Below, in pieces: positions 35,359 through 42,721 of a stretch of DNA of 48,506 nt. Both the position numbers and the translations under genes were made by a program. The stretch covers positions 1 to 48,506 of IMG/VR virus record IMGVR_UViG_3300021091_000126; one strand, 5' to 3'. Numbering within the stretch: position 1 is the first letter of the stretch; every line of letters begins with the position of its first letter. A model generated the notes under the pieces. The model saw only the letters and a list, made by a program, of their open reading frames with translations. It did not search any database and was not told where the DNA came from. This DNA is from a virus.

Positions 35359-35361
35359 ATA
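35354..35361 (+). promoter_or_regulatory. Possible late promoter box (ACTAAATA)
   Basis: It overlaps the adhesin stop codon and lies 22 bp before the ATG at 35384. Two mismatches from TATAAATA, so weaker than the others. Confidence 0.35.
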
Positions 35362-35383
35362 TTTTTATAAAGAGTAATCAAAA

Positions 35384-36523
35384 ATGACTGAACCTAAAAG
35401 GATATTAATTGTCAATTTGCAGAGAAAACTGTATCCTGCAGATAGAGTTAGAAACAACATTAATTACTTAGGTGGTAATTTAGATCTTAGTGATGAAGAT
35501 ATCACTAAGTTAGAATCTGTTATTCCTGATATGTGGAATACTGATAAAGATAGATTGATTAAATTTGTTTTGTTTGAAGACAAAACATATATGTGTCAAC
35601 GCCAAAAACAAACATATAATTTTTCTTTGAGAGAAACAGAAGAAAAATTATACTTTTTTGATGTTGCTTCTGTTCAAGAGGTAGATAATTTAGTGAGTAT
35701 ATTTGCAGATTTTTATACTCGCACTAAAATAAGTAAAATTGAAAATCTATATGATAAAGTTTTGGGTTATCTATCAGATTTTTCTTATATCAAATATACT
35801 TTACTTGAGACAAGAAATAAATTATTGAAAGACAGTGATTATTTAATGATGCCAGATTATCCTCTCTCGGAAGAGGAAAAGCAAAAGTGGACTGAATACA
35901 GACAATCTTTAAGAGACATTACGGACCAAGAAGCGTGGAAAAATAATGATTTTATCAATGTAATAATGCCACCAAGTCCAGAGCCAAAATATCAGTTAGT
36001 TGAGATGTTATCTGAAATTAACAGACTTAGCTCTAATACTATTCCTCCAAATATTCTTGAGAGTTTCCGCGAAAATCTAACTGGAATTGGTATTGAAAAT
36101 GTAATTAAGAAGTTTAGTGAAATCACTCTAAAATTAGAAGTGTTGAAAGGGATTTCTAACTTAAAATTACCTTTTGTTGATATAGACAGTAATTCTCTAT
36201 CTATTGAAAATATTATTCCGACTAAAATTCAAGATATTCTTCCAGAATTTGATTCTTCTGATGTTTCTTTATCTACACAGAGAATTGTATCTAGCTGGCA
36301 ACAGTATCTTATGGATGTAGATAATAAAATTGAGACTATCAATAACACATTAAATGCTCTTAATATTAATTTTACTATCGGAGATATCATTAATTCTGTC
36401 GCTGAGCATACTAAAAAAACTTTAGATGATGTGCAAGTGGAGCAAGATGTTCAAGAATTACTAACTGATCTAGAATTAGAGACTAAATTTGAAGATTACT
36501 TTACTGATGGAGAAAATTCATGA
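35384..36523 (+). CDS. Structural or fibre-assembly protein with tail-assembly-chaperone-like motif
   Basis: The protein has 379 residues. Residues about 165-200 contain YPLSEEEKQKWTEYRQSLRD followed by a Trp and PPSPEP, the pattern of the phage tail assembly chaperone family (W-x2-YR-x-LRDIT, then WP-x2-P). The N-terminal third has mixed strands (RILIVNLQRKLYP, FVLFEDKTYMCQRQ); the C-terminal 170 residues are mainly helical, ending in acidic repeats (QVEQDVQELLTDLELETKF). It follows the adhesins and overlaps the next start by 4 bp. I infer a role in fibre trimerisation or attachment. Confidence 0.65.
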   Translation: MTEPKRILIVNLQRKLYPADRVRNNINYLGGNLDLSDEDITKLESVIPDMWNTDKDRLIKFVLFEDKTYMCQRQKQTYNFSLRETEEKLYFFDVASVQEVDNLVSIFADFYTRTKISKIENLYDKVLGYLSDFSYIKYTLLETRNKLLKDSDYLMMPDYPLSEEEKQKWTEYRQSLRDITDQEAWKNNDFINVIMPPSPEPKYQLVEMLSEINRLSSNTIPPNILESFRENLTGIGIENVIKKFSEITLKLEVLKGISNLKLPFVDIDSNSLSIENIIPTKIQDILPEFDSSDVSLSTQRIVSSWQQYLMDVDNKIETINNTLNALNINFTIGDIINSVAEHTKKTLDDVQVEQDVQELLTDLELETKFEDYFTDGENS

Positions 36524-36870
36524 ATTACTTTAAAGAATACTTTATAGAATCTGATGTCTTATTTCAGTTATCAAAATATTCTGAAAAACCAGTTATGTTT
36601 ATCAAGTCTGTTGGTTTGACAGATTGCGATGATGCTGATAAGATAGAAGAAGTATGGGATTTTTACTTTGGTAAATGTGACATTAATATCTTGAATTGTC
36701 TAAAACAGTTTGGTCATGCTTATGTTTATTTTGAAACTGAAGAGCAAGCTAAAAATGCTTTTGAGGATTGGTTTCCCAACTATGGCGACCTATTAGATGA
36801 AGAAAAATATTTTTACTTTTATCAACACTTAGTTTACTACGCAACTGGTATTAATATAACTAATGAATAA
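36520..36870 (+). CDS. Hypothetical protein after the fibre genes
   Basis: The protein has 116 residues, aromatic-rich and acidic (EEVWDFYFGKCDINILNCLK, EEKYFYFYQHLVYYATG). It starts within an ATGA overlap with the preceding gene. No domain recognised. It is cotranscribed with the putative fibre-assembly gene, so a fibre accessory role is a positional guess. Confidence 0.65.
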   Translation: MNYFKEYFIESDVLFQLSKYSEKPVMFIKSVGLTDCDDADKIEEVWDFYFGKCDINILNCLKQFGHAYVYFETEEQAKNAFEDWFPNYGDLLDEEKYFYFYQHLVYYATGINITNE

Positions 36871-36879
36871 CTTTTTTGT

Positions 36880-37788
36880 ATGGAATATTCTAGTGGGTCT
36901 CATAGAAAAATATTGAATTGTTTTTCTAAAAATAATATTAAGTTAACATTTGAAAAATCATTAGATTTAAAAAACACATTAAATCAAATTATAAAGTTTT
37001 CTTCTAGTGTGCATCTACAAGAAAATAAAAAGAATTTATTTAAATATGAAGTTGTAGAATACAATTTGACAAAATCTCATCCATGTAATTTGAAAAAAAT
37101 GTATTCGTATGGATGGACGGAAATACTAGCACACAATAAAAATAGAAAGCATTTACAATCTATACAAGATTTATTATCCTTTACTGGTAGTAGTTTATTT
37201 GATATATCGGAATGTTTTTCTGATATATTTAAATATAGCAATAATGTTATTCATTCATTTGAATATAGAATTTCACCAAAAAATTTGTTAGGGGTTGATG
37301 ATAGTAATTTCAAGTATTTAATTGACACACTGAAGATGCCTTCGGTAGTCGAAGAAATACGCAACAATAATAATTCAATCTTTGATTTGTTATCAATACA
37401 TTTTAATTATCAAAATCAAATAATAGATGTTTCTTTTTTGACATCTTTGAAAAATTTGAAAAGTGATATAATCTCAGATTATTTTTTGCATTATAAAAAT
37501 TTTATTGATATATTTAATATTATTGATGATGACGGTGAAGTATCAATAACATTTTTTCCTAATTCAAAGAAATTTTCTCTCGAAATATTCCCTACAAAAG
37601 AGGAAACATTTTCATTGTTATTTCATAAACTACAGTATCTAAACATATATGACTCTAATTTTTTAGATGAATTATCAGTTGATAATTACAAAAATTTTTC
37701 TATTAAATTTTCTTGGATTAATTATCAAACTATGGAAGTAATACTATCCAAAATATATTTGAATAAAAATTGGAATGCGGGGGCTTGA
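36880..37788 (+). CDS. AT-rich orphan protein, unknown
   Basis: The protein has 302 residues, Asn/Lys/Ile/Phe-rich, and clearly more AT-rich than the early genes on its right. Segments such as VDVSFLTSLKNLK-like hydrophobic strands and many Tyr/Phe (LKKMYSYGWTEILAHN, ISITFFPNSKKFSLEIFP-like) give no recognisable family. It begins 9 bp after the previous stop. Its TGA stop (37786-37788) lies inside the TTGACA -35 box of the next promoter, in the loop of a terminator hairpin. It is the last gene of the late unit. A shorter start is possible. Confidence 0.6.
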   Translation: MEYSSGSHRKILNCFSKNNIKLTFEKSLDLKNTLNQIIKFSSSVHLQENKKNLFKYEVVEYNLTKSHPCNLKKMYSYGWTEILAHNKNRKHLQSIQDLLSFTGSSLFDISECFSDIFKYSNNVIHSFEYRISPKNLLGVDDSNFKYLIDTLKMPSVVEEIRNNNNSIFDLLSIHFNYQNQIIDVSFLTSLKNLKSDIISDYFLHYKNFIDIFNIIDDDGEVSITFFPNSKKFSLEIFPTKEETFSLLFHKLQYLNIYDSNFLDELSVDNYKNFSIKFSWINYQTMEVILSKIYLNKNWNAGA

Positions 37789-37803
37789 CACGCCCCCTTT
37801 TTT
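37779..37803 (+). terminator. Rho-independent terminator with -35 box in its loop
   Basis: GGGGGC (37779-37784) pairs with GCCCCC (37792-37797), loop TTGACAC, then six T. It ends the late unit and contains the preceding stop codon and the next promoter's -35 element. Confidence 0.9.
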
Positions 37804-37813
37804 CCTATATAGT
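37785..37813 (+). promoter_or_regulatory. Sigma70-type early promoter embedded in terminator
   Basis: TTGACA (37785-37790), 17-bp spacer that includes half the terminator stem and its T-run, then TATAGT (37808-37813). It would drive the early block from 37835 to about 42651. Confidence 0.85.
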
Positions 37814-37834
37814 GCTAGGAAACGCAACAGACCG

Positions 37835-37960
37835 ATGACCACGCCCAACTGGCAGCACCATTCTAAGAAGGAAGCCAAACGCACCCTGAAACCTCAGGCG
37901 ATGCGTCAAGCGAAGGCGCGTAAGCAGGCACTCAAGCGTAAACTGGAGGTAATTCAATGA
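37835..37960 (+). CDS. Tiny basic early protein
   Basis: The protein has 41 residues, extremely basic (KKEAKRTLKPQAMRQAKARK), probably one amphipathic nucleic-acid-binding helix. I chose ATG 37835 because any longer frame would begin upstream of the promoter's start point. It overlaps the next start by 4 bp (ATGA). First gene of the block; its ribosome site (AGGAAA at 37817) is rather far away. Confidence 0.65.
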   Translation: MTTPNWQHHSKKEAKRTLKPQAMRQAKARKQALKRKLEVIQ

Positions 37961-38139
37961 CTCATTATGATAAACTAATGGATTCTATCGTTGATGAAAT
38001 CTATTATGTTTGGACTGAAGTATCTGATTGGAACAGTGATGAAGATACTGTGCGAGAAACCGCACATCGTATTCTTCAACACGTAGAAGAATTTCAAACT
38101 AATCGCACTAAAATTACACGATGGAGAGCATCTGACTAA
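37957..38139 (+). CDS. Small early protein, unknown
   Basis: The protein has 60 residues, acidic N-terminal part (MDSIVDEIYYVWTEVSDWNS) and a helical C-terminus (ETAHRILQHVEEFQTNRTK). It is coupled by ATGA to the basic protein upstream and by a shared A (TAATG) to the next gene. No family recognised. Confidence 0.68.
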   Translation: MTHYDKLMDSIVDEIYYVWTEVSDWNSDEDTVRETAHRILQHVEEFQTNRTKITRWRASD

Positions 38140-38345
38140 TGGCATTATCCAAACAAGTAGAAGAATCGCTCGATGAAGCACAAGCAGCAATGCGTAATGC
38201 ACTTGCATTTGCAGCACGAAATGAGCGACCTGTAGTAGCTAAATGTATTTCTGAGTTGATGTGTGACATCGACAAACTCAAGACAATCGACAAACTCTTT
38301 GACACACTTGACAATATGAAAGATGAGTCTACTAAAAATCAATAA
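38139..38345 (+). CDS. Small helical early protein, unknown
   Basis: The protein has 68 residues, predicted all-helical (KQVEESLDEAQAAMRNALAF, DIDKLKTIDKLFDTLDN), possibly a short coiled coil. It overlaps the previous stop by one base and the following gene by 23 bp. No family recognised. Confidence 0.68.
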   Translation: MALSKQVEESLDEAQAAMRNALAFAARNERPVVAKCISELMCDIDKLKTIDKLFDTLDNMKDESTKNQ

Positions 38346-38535
38346 AGCAGCATTATATGAAGTGCCAGTCAAAACAACCCCAGAGAATGTCAAAGAGGCA
38401 AACGAAGGGTTGTTTAACTGCACTATGACACTTCCTGCTGCCGCTAAACATTGTGGCATGACACAGAAAGAAATGAAACTGACATTCTTTGAGTATCTGA
38501 AGTATCACCCTCTCACATATAATCAAAATTCATGA
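38323..38535 (+). CDS. Small conserved early protein with helix-turn-helix-like segment
   Basis: The protein has 70 residues. TMTLPAAAKHCGMTQKEMKL followed by TFFEYLKYHP resembles a short helix-turn-helix in which a glycine sits at the turn; this pattern occurs in small cyanophage proteins. It starts inside the previous gene and ends in an ATGA overlap with the halogenase gene. DNA binding is an inference from the segment only. Confidence 0.65.
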   Translation: MSLLKINKAALYEVPVKTTPENVKEANEGLFNCTMTLPAAAKHCGMTQKEMKLTFFEYLKYHPLTYNQNS

Positions 38536-39719
38536 AAGTAGCTATAGTTGGTAAAGGCACATCTGCGATTATTACAGCACTTAGATTGATATCGGAGGGA
38601 CACTCTCCAACTATATTTTATGATCCTAATATTCCACATCTTAAAGTTGGTGAGTCTACCACAGTTGGAATAGGTAAACTAATTAATAAAGTGTTGAAAA
38701 TCAACACAGCTGAATTGTGTGAAAGAGGAATTTGCTCATTGAAAACAGGAGTAAAATTTATTAATTGGGGGGTTGGCAAAGAGTTTTACAGTAACTTTGA
38801 GCATCATATTGCATTTCAATTCGATACTATTAAATTCAACTCATTTATAAATGATGAATTAGAAAAAAGAAAGTTAGTAGAGTATATTCCAGAAAGAGTT
38901 GATTCACATGAAGTAATCAATAACCAATACATTGTAGTTAACAATAGACAATTTAATTTTATCATTTATTGCACTGGATGGTCGGAAGAAGATGAATACT
39001 ATCCTGTCTATTTGAATACAGTTAATTCGGCAGTTTTATATACACAAAACAGTCTAGACGTAGATGCCACATATACTATTCATAGAGCTACTGAAGACGG
39101 GTGGCAGTTTGGATTACCATTTCCAAAAGAAAATAAAACAAAATGTGGATATCTTTATGATAGAAATTTAATTACTAAAGAAGAAGTAATTAAAAAGTTA
39201 GAGGGGTATGAAATCAATGGTCAAATTGATTGGACTCCTAAGTATTCTAAAAAATTAATTATCAACAAGTTTTGTGCTTACAATGGCAATCGATTATTTT
39301 TTCATGAGCCATTACAAGCACTGACTTTACATTATTATGACTATGCAGCGGAATTAATTACTGACTACTTAAAAAGGGGAAATGTAACTTCATATATTGA
39401 ATGTAATCATCTATATCGGAAAGAATTTTGGACATATCAACTTTCTTTGGCAATGCATTATAGGTTTGGGTCTATCTATGATACTGACTACTGGACAAGA
39501 GTGAAAAAAGATGCTAATATCTTATTGCAGTCTCATTCTCTAGGACGAGAAGAAACTTACGAAAATGCCATTATGACAGATTATTTTCATAATAGAAATT
39601 ATTCGCAAATTGGTATATTCGAACATATTGCTGGGCGAGACATTTATTATGGTTTATCTGGGAAAAACTTTAATGAGTGTAAACAAAAATATATTGATGA
39701 ATGGGAATGTTTCAGGTAA
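38532..39719 (+). CDS. Flavin-dependent halogenase-like enzyme (VirX1 type)
   Basis: The protein has 395 residues, shorter than tryptophan 7-halogenase PrnA (about 538). The N-terminal GKGTSA dinucleotide-binding loop (residues 7-12) and LKVGESTTVGIG (about 37-48) match the FAD site of the Trp_halogenase family. GVKFINWG places K75 where PrnA has its catalytic Lys79. The W-x-W-x-I-P motif appears as WQFGLP (191-196), with Phe for the second Trp. HEPLQAL (E259) corresponds to the conserved D/EPLES region. A related enzyme, VirX1 from cyanophage Syn10, is a published halogenase with iodinating activity (established knowledge). It needs reduced FAD, oxygen and halide; no flavin reductase is nearby. 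It is embedded in an early operon, suggesting modification of a host metabolite or protein. Confidence 0.82.
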   Translation: MKVAIVGKGTSAIITALRLISEGHSPTIFYDPNIPHLKVGESTTVGIGKLINKVLKINTAELCERGICSLKTGVKFINWGVGKEFYSNFEHHIAFQFDTIKFNSFINDELEKRKLVEYIPERVDSHEVINNQYIVVNNRQFNFIIYCTGWSEEDEYYPVYLNTVNSAVLYTQNSLDVDATYTIHRATEDGWQFGLPFPKENKTKCGYLYDRNLITKEEVIKKLEGYEINGQIDWTPKYSKKLIINKFCAYNGNRLFFHEPLQALTLHYYDYAAELITDYLKRGNVTSYIECNHLYRKEFWTYQLSLAMHYRFGSIYDTDYWTRVKKDANILLQSHSLGREETYENAIMTDYFHNRNYSQIGIFEHIAGRDIYYGLSGKNFNECKQKYIDEWECFR

Positions 39720-39723
39720 TGCG

Positions 39724-40026
39724 ATGTTTTATGACAACGAAAAACTCAATAAAATATATAGAGATACGTGGCCAAATCTAGGATGGGCAAAACGTATGGA
39801 TATCAGAGCAGGTGATACAGTAAAGTTTCTAGGATGCTCACCAGAGCAGGTTAGATGGGGCAACAACGATGACCCAACTGGTATCCTAATCGTAGGTGAC
39901 AAATACTATGTAGAGCATGTAGAAGTGCATTCACAGCACACTAGGATTGAATTACGTGGTGTGCTAAAACAAAAGTTTAACTCAGTATGTTTTGAGGTGA
40001 CACATGACACACGAAGAAATGCTTGA
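39724..40026 (+). CDS. Small beta-rich early protein, unknown
   Basis: The protein has 100 residues from ATG 39724, five bases after the halogenase stop; a longer in-frame extension would lie inside the halogenase and is unlikely. RMDIRAGDTVKFLGCSPEQV and KYYVEHVEVHSQHTRIELRG suggest a small SH3-like or KOW-like barrel. Its end overlaps the next gene by 23 bp. Confidence 0.65.
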   Translation: MFYDNEKLNKIYRDTWPNLGWAKRMDIRAGDTVKFLGCSPEQVRWGNNDDPTGILIVGDKYYVEHVEVHSQHTRIELRGVLKQKFNSVCFEVTHDTRRNA

Positions 40027-40642
40027 AGTTGCCGCACAACGAGAAGCAGAAAACAAAGCATTGGAAGCACTCGATAAACTCTATAAGGAGAATGATGAAG
40101 GTATGAAGAAACTTTCTGAAGACGAAAGGATTAAAGTGATTCAAACTGCTGTTGCTGGTATCGGTCAGTATTCCGATGCTCTCAAAGAGCTTGCTAAAAC
40201 AGAAAAGGAACAACTCAAAGCAGAACTAGAGGCAAAGAAGAAAGAAAACTTCCAACTGGTTGCTGATGCCTGTATGGAAGAGTATGAGCAGAAGTATTGT
40301 CGTGATGTATTCCCAGTTAATGAATACTGGGTGTATATGATTGGTGAATACTACGGCACTGGCGAAGGTCAAACTACCTGTATTATGATGACACAGGCAT
40401 CACCATATGGGGATGACTTTACTGAAGACAATCGCTATGTGCCTATCAACTCCAAGCAATATCGTGCTGTGAGAAAGTTTCATGAAGAGTTTGGCACTTG
40501 GATGTTGTATGGTTTAAAGTTTCTCTCCAGAGAAGATTTCTTTACCGAATGTGCCTATTATATTCCTCCCGTGATGATGAAACTTTCTAATAAGAGTTGC
40601 TTCAAAGAATTCCACACCCGAGTGCATTACAACTTTGCTTAA
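40004..40642 (+). CDS. Hypothetical early protein with N-terminal coiled coil
   Basis: The protein has 212 residues. The first 90 are charged and helical (EMLEVAAQREAENKALEALD, KTEKEQLKAELEAKKKENFQ), probably a coiled coil. The rest is mixed and aromatic-rich, with GEYYGTGEGQTTCIMMTQ and CAYYIPPVMMKLSNKSC. No enzyme motif identified. It overlaps the preceding gene by 23 bp and is followed 2 bp later by the next ATG. Confidence 0.75.
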   Translation: MTHEEMLEVAAQREAENKALEALDKLYKENDEGMKKLSEDERIKVIQTAVAGIGQYSDALKELAKTEKEQLKAELEAKKKENFQLVADACMEEYEQKYCRDVFPVNEYWVYMIGEYYGTGEGQTTCIMMTQASPYGDDFTEDNRYVPINSKQYRAVRKFHEEFGTWMLYGLKFLSREDFFTECAYYIPPVMMKLSNKSCFKEFHTRVHYNFA

Positions 40643-40644
40643 TT

Positions 40645-40848
40645 ATGACTGACAAAGAGCTTTACAATCCAGATGAATTTGTCCTTGATGACATCAAAAT
40701 GTATCACTATGAGGTGATGGAAGAAGGTCGTCATGTATGGATGGCATTCTATTTGGAAAACGGTAGCATAGGACACTTGAATATTTTTCTGAATGATGGT
40801 AGAATCCAAACACGCTATGAGGAATGGGTTAATGATGACGCCAAGTAA
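40645..40848 (+). CDS. Small early protein, unknown
   Basis: The protein has 67 residues from ATG 40645, which follows the previous stop by 2 bp; a longer frame starting inside that gene is not needed. It is acidic with beta character (HVWMAFYLENGSIGHLNIFL). Its 3' end overlaps the next gene by 17 bp. Confidence 0.68.
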   Translation: MTDKELYNPDEFVLDDIKMYHYEVMEEGRHVWMAFYLENGSIGHLNIFLNDGRIQTRYEEWVNDDAK

Positions 40849-41032
40849 GTCGGATCTTATTCACTATAAGATTCAGGCAGCAATGAGAGAAAATGTATTT
40901 GATGAAGACCAGATGAAATATCTTGGTATCCGAGAAGATGGCAAACACTGGTATCTTGTCGGCGGTGAGCATGAAGTATCTGTTGACCAATTTGAAGAAT
41001 TTGAGAAGATTGACGATGACCTACAAACTTGA
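40832..41032 (+). CDS. Small early protein, unknown
   Basis: The protein has 66 residues (ATG 40832; ATG 40835 is equally possible, behind GAGGA at 40819). It contains HYKIQAAMRENVFDEDQMKY and a beta hairpin GKHWYLVGGEHEVSVDQFEE. No family recognised. Both ends overlap neighbours out of frame. Confidence 0.65.
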   Translation: MMTPSKSDLIHYKIQAAMRENVFDEDQMKYLGIREDGKHWYLVGGEHEVSVDQFEEFEKIDDDLQT

Positions 41033-41333
41033 CGAAAACGCCAAAGCATTCTCCTATACCAAAGAAGAGTTGTTTGATTGTATCACTCGTATTGTGGCAC
41101 ATCCACACACTGCAATCACTCAGCATGACAAAGCTCGTGCTATGGCAATCTTTCTAACCTTTGCTGACTTTCTTGGTAACTATACCGAGAGTGATAATAA
41201 CTTCGGTCATGTCATCTACGAATCAGATTCTACTGATTTTGAAGGATATGTGCTGATGTTGCTTGGTAAGAATAAACCAATGGATTTCTATCGCCCTGAT
41301 GCTGACAAGATTCTCAATGGTAAAGACAAATGA
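41016..41333 (+). CDS. Early protein, helical, unknown
   Basis: The protein has 105 residues from ATG 41016; upstream in-frame sequence overlaps the previous gene and lacks a good ribosome site. A helical core (EELFDCITRIVAHPHTAI, KARAMAIFLTFADFLGNY) and an acidic tail are visible. It ends in an ATGA overlap at 41330. Confidence 0.68.
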   Translation: MTYKLDENAKAFSYTKEELFDCITRIVAHPHTAITQHDKARAMAIFLTFADFLGNYTESDNNFGHVIYESDSTDFEGYVLMLLGKNKPMDFYRPDADKILNGKDK

Positions 41334-41617
41334 AACTCTTTGATTACGTCTACTACGAAGATTATGGGCACGAATGGTATTTCCAAGTGCTCTCAGCATA
41401 TCCTAAGTTTGCATTCATTGATTGTGTAGTGCAATGGGATGAGTTTCCTGCTACTGAATGGTTTCCAACTATTCTGCTTGGCATCGGTCCACATGACTTA
41501 TTTGGTATCTCAATCAGATACAGAAAGTTTGAGATTCGCTTCAACCTATTACATTTCAAACCACGCAACTTAGAATGGTATCGCAGAGGAGAATCAAAAT
41601 ATGAATCCATTGATTGA
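41330..41617 (+). CDS. Early beta-rich protein, unknown
   Basis: The protein has 95 residues, aromatic-rich: LFDYVYYEDYGHEWYFQVLS, WFPTILLGIGPHDLFGISIR and YRKFEIRFNLLHFKPR. The strand-rich profile and C-terminal WYRRGESKY look like a small globular domain. Coupled by ATGA upstream and a 17-bp overlap downstream. Confidence 0.68.
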   Translation: MKLFDYVYYEDYGHEWYFQVLSAYPKFAFIDCVVQWDEFPATEWFPTILLGIGPHDLFGISIRYRKFEIRFNLLHFKPRNLEWYRRGESKYESID

Positions 41618-42011
41618 AAAGTTTGAAGAAGTATATGGTAAGAAACCAAAAGAAGGTGGATTGATTGAGCAGCTTGCTGGTGGTGAAGGGCAAGATGTAA
41701 TCAGTTTTGGTAATATGGGTGATACTAACATTCCATCTGGTAGTTATGTTAATAGCAGTGTGCTGAATCTCAATCCAGCATATATTTCTAATGGTATCAC
41801 CTGTGTCAATCCAAATACATTTACATCAAATACTAAAAGCTTTTGTCTCCCTAATCAAACATCAGCAGAGCAGCAGTTTAATAAAGTATTAGAAGATGTA
41901 GGAAATAGTAGAGCAACTGTTGCTAGTATCTCTGCTGAAATAGATTCATCATTCACTGGATTTGGTGGGCAGATTCGTTATACTGTTGAGATTGTTGGCA
42001 GATACCCATGA
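41601..42011 (+). CDS. Hypothetical early protein
   Basis: The protein has 136 residues behind an AGAGGAG site. It opens with a helix (PLIEKFEEVYGKKPKEGGLI), then an Asn/Ser/Gly-rich middle with three Cys (TCVNPNTFTSNTKSFCLP), and ends in a strand-rich segment (GFGGQIRYTVEIVGRYP). No domain recognised. It ends in an ATGA overlap with the nuclease-like gene. Confidence 0.68.
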   Translation: MNPLIEKFEEVYGKKPKEGGLIEQLAGGEGQDVISFGNMGDTNIPSGSYVNSSVLNLNPAYISNGITCVNPNTFTSNTKSFCLPNQTSAEQQFNKVLEDVGNSRATVASISAEIDSSFTGFGGQIRYTVEIVGRYP

Positions 42012-42427
42012 CTACTCAACATCGCACAAAAGGAAAATCAAGCGAAGCATATTTTTTATACAAATACTATGATTGGGCACCAGATTGTAGTTATACTCTT
42101 GCCGAGCATCATTTAGATAGTGGTGCTGATTTTATTTTGCCAAATGGTAAAAAAGTGCAGGTAAAAAGATTTAATTACAATCGTGGAGAAAATCAAAATC
42201 CATGGCGATTAGATTTGCGTAGAAAGAAAAATAAAGGAGTTGGCAACTATACAGAAAATAGTTTTGATTTTTTAGTAGCACATGACCATGAAGGAGCTAC
42301 TGGATACGAATGCTTGCGTTATGCTAAAATGACTGATATAGTAAATAAAACTGGCAAAGTTAAATTATCTGTATCAGTAAATAAATTGGAAGAGTTAACA
42401 GATTTTTCAGTATTTTTTACATTATGA
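42008..42427 (+). CDS. Possible PD-(D/E)XK-fold nuclease
   Basis: The protein has 139 residues. A conserved-looking N-terminal helix KGKSSEAYFLYKYY supplies E13; D41 in SGADFILPNG and Q51-V-K53 in KKVQVKRFN give the spacing D-x9-QxK seen in some restriction-endonuclease-fold proteins in which Gln replaces the second acidic residue. YDFLVAHDH-like strands follow. Substrate unknown; candidates are host DNA degradation or recombination. The base composition is more AT-rich than its neighbours, which may indicate a later acquisition. Coupled to both neighbours by ATGA overlaps. Confidence 0.55.
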   Translation: MTTQHRTKGKSSEAYFLYKYYDWAPDCSYTLAEHHLDSGADFILPNGKKVQVKRFNYNRGENQNPWRLDLRRKKNKGVGNYTENSFDFLVAHDHEGATGYECLRYAKMTDIVNKTGKVKLSVSVNKLEELTDFSVFFTL

Positions 42428-42651
42428 CACAACTCATTGATAAATCCGACCCACGTTACTTCACACAAACATCTGACGAACCCTATCTTCGTCACGATTA
42501 TAAATTAGTATCGAGCACTGGCGAATTTGTTATCTTTGATAATTATGAAGATGTACAGCGTAGGTGGTTTGAGCGTGGTGGTCATTTTTTAAGCCACATT
42601 GAGGTTCTAGACCATAAAGAACCAAAGAAAAAGAAAAAGAAAAAACGATAA
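42424..42651 (+). CDS. Small early protein with poly-lysine tail
   Basis: The protein has 75 residues. KSDPRYFTQTSDEPYLRHDY and SSTGEFVIFDNYEDVQRRWF form a globular part; the last 15 residues are almost all Lys (EPKKKKKKKR end), suggesting nucleic acid binding. The stop codon lies in a small inverted repeat and ends the first early block. Confidence 0.7.
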   Translation: MTQLIDKSDPRYFTQTSDEPYLRHDYKLVSSTGEFVIFDNYEDVQRRWFERGGHFLSHIEVLDHKEPKKKKKKKR

Positions 42652-42662
42652 GCAATGCTTAT
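42648..42662 (+). other. Perfect inverted repeat at the end of the early block
   Basis: ATAAGC-AAT-GCTTAT includes the stop codon of the preceding gene. It has no T-run, so it is at most a weak terminator or an mRNA 3' structure. Confidence 0.4.
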
Positions 42663-42672
42663 GAAACACCGC

Positions 42673-42701
42673 TTGACACCACCGTTGAGCGGTGCTATAT
42701 T
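42673..42701 (+). promoter_or_regulatory. Sigma70-type early promoter with overlapping hairpin
   Basis: TTGACA (42673-42678), 17-bp spacer, TATATT (42696-42701). CACCGCT (42667-42673) can pair with AGCGGTG (42688-42694) so the -35 element lies mostly in the hairpin loop, as in the two other early promoters, but no T-run follows. Confidence 0.82.
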
Positions 42702-42721
42702 GTATTCAAATACATAAAACA

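Noticed and set aside
39610-39723. N-terminal extension of the 39724 gene into the halogenase
   Set aside because: It would overlap the halogenase by over 100 bp with unlikely low-complexity sequence and no ribosome site; ATG 39724 fits the spacing of the operon.
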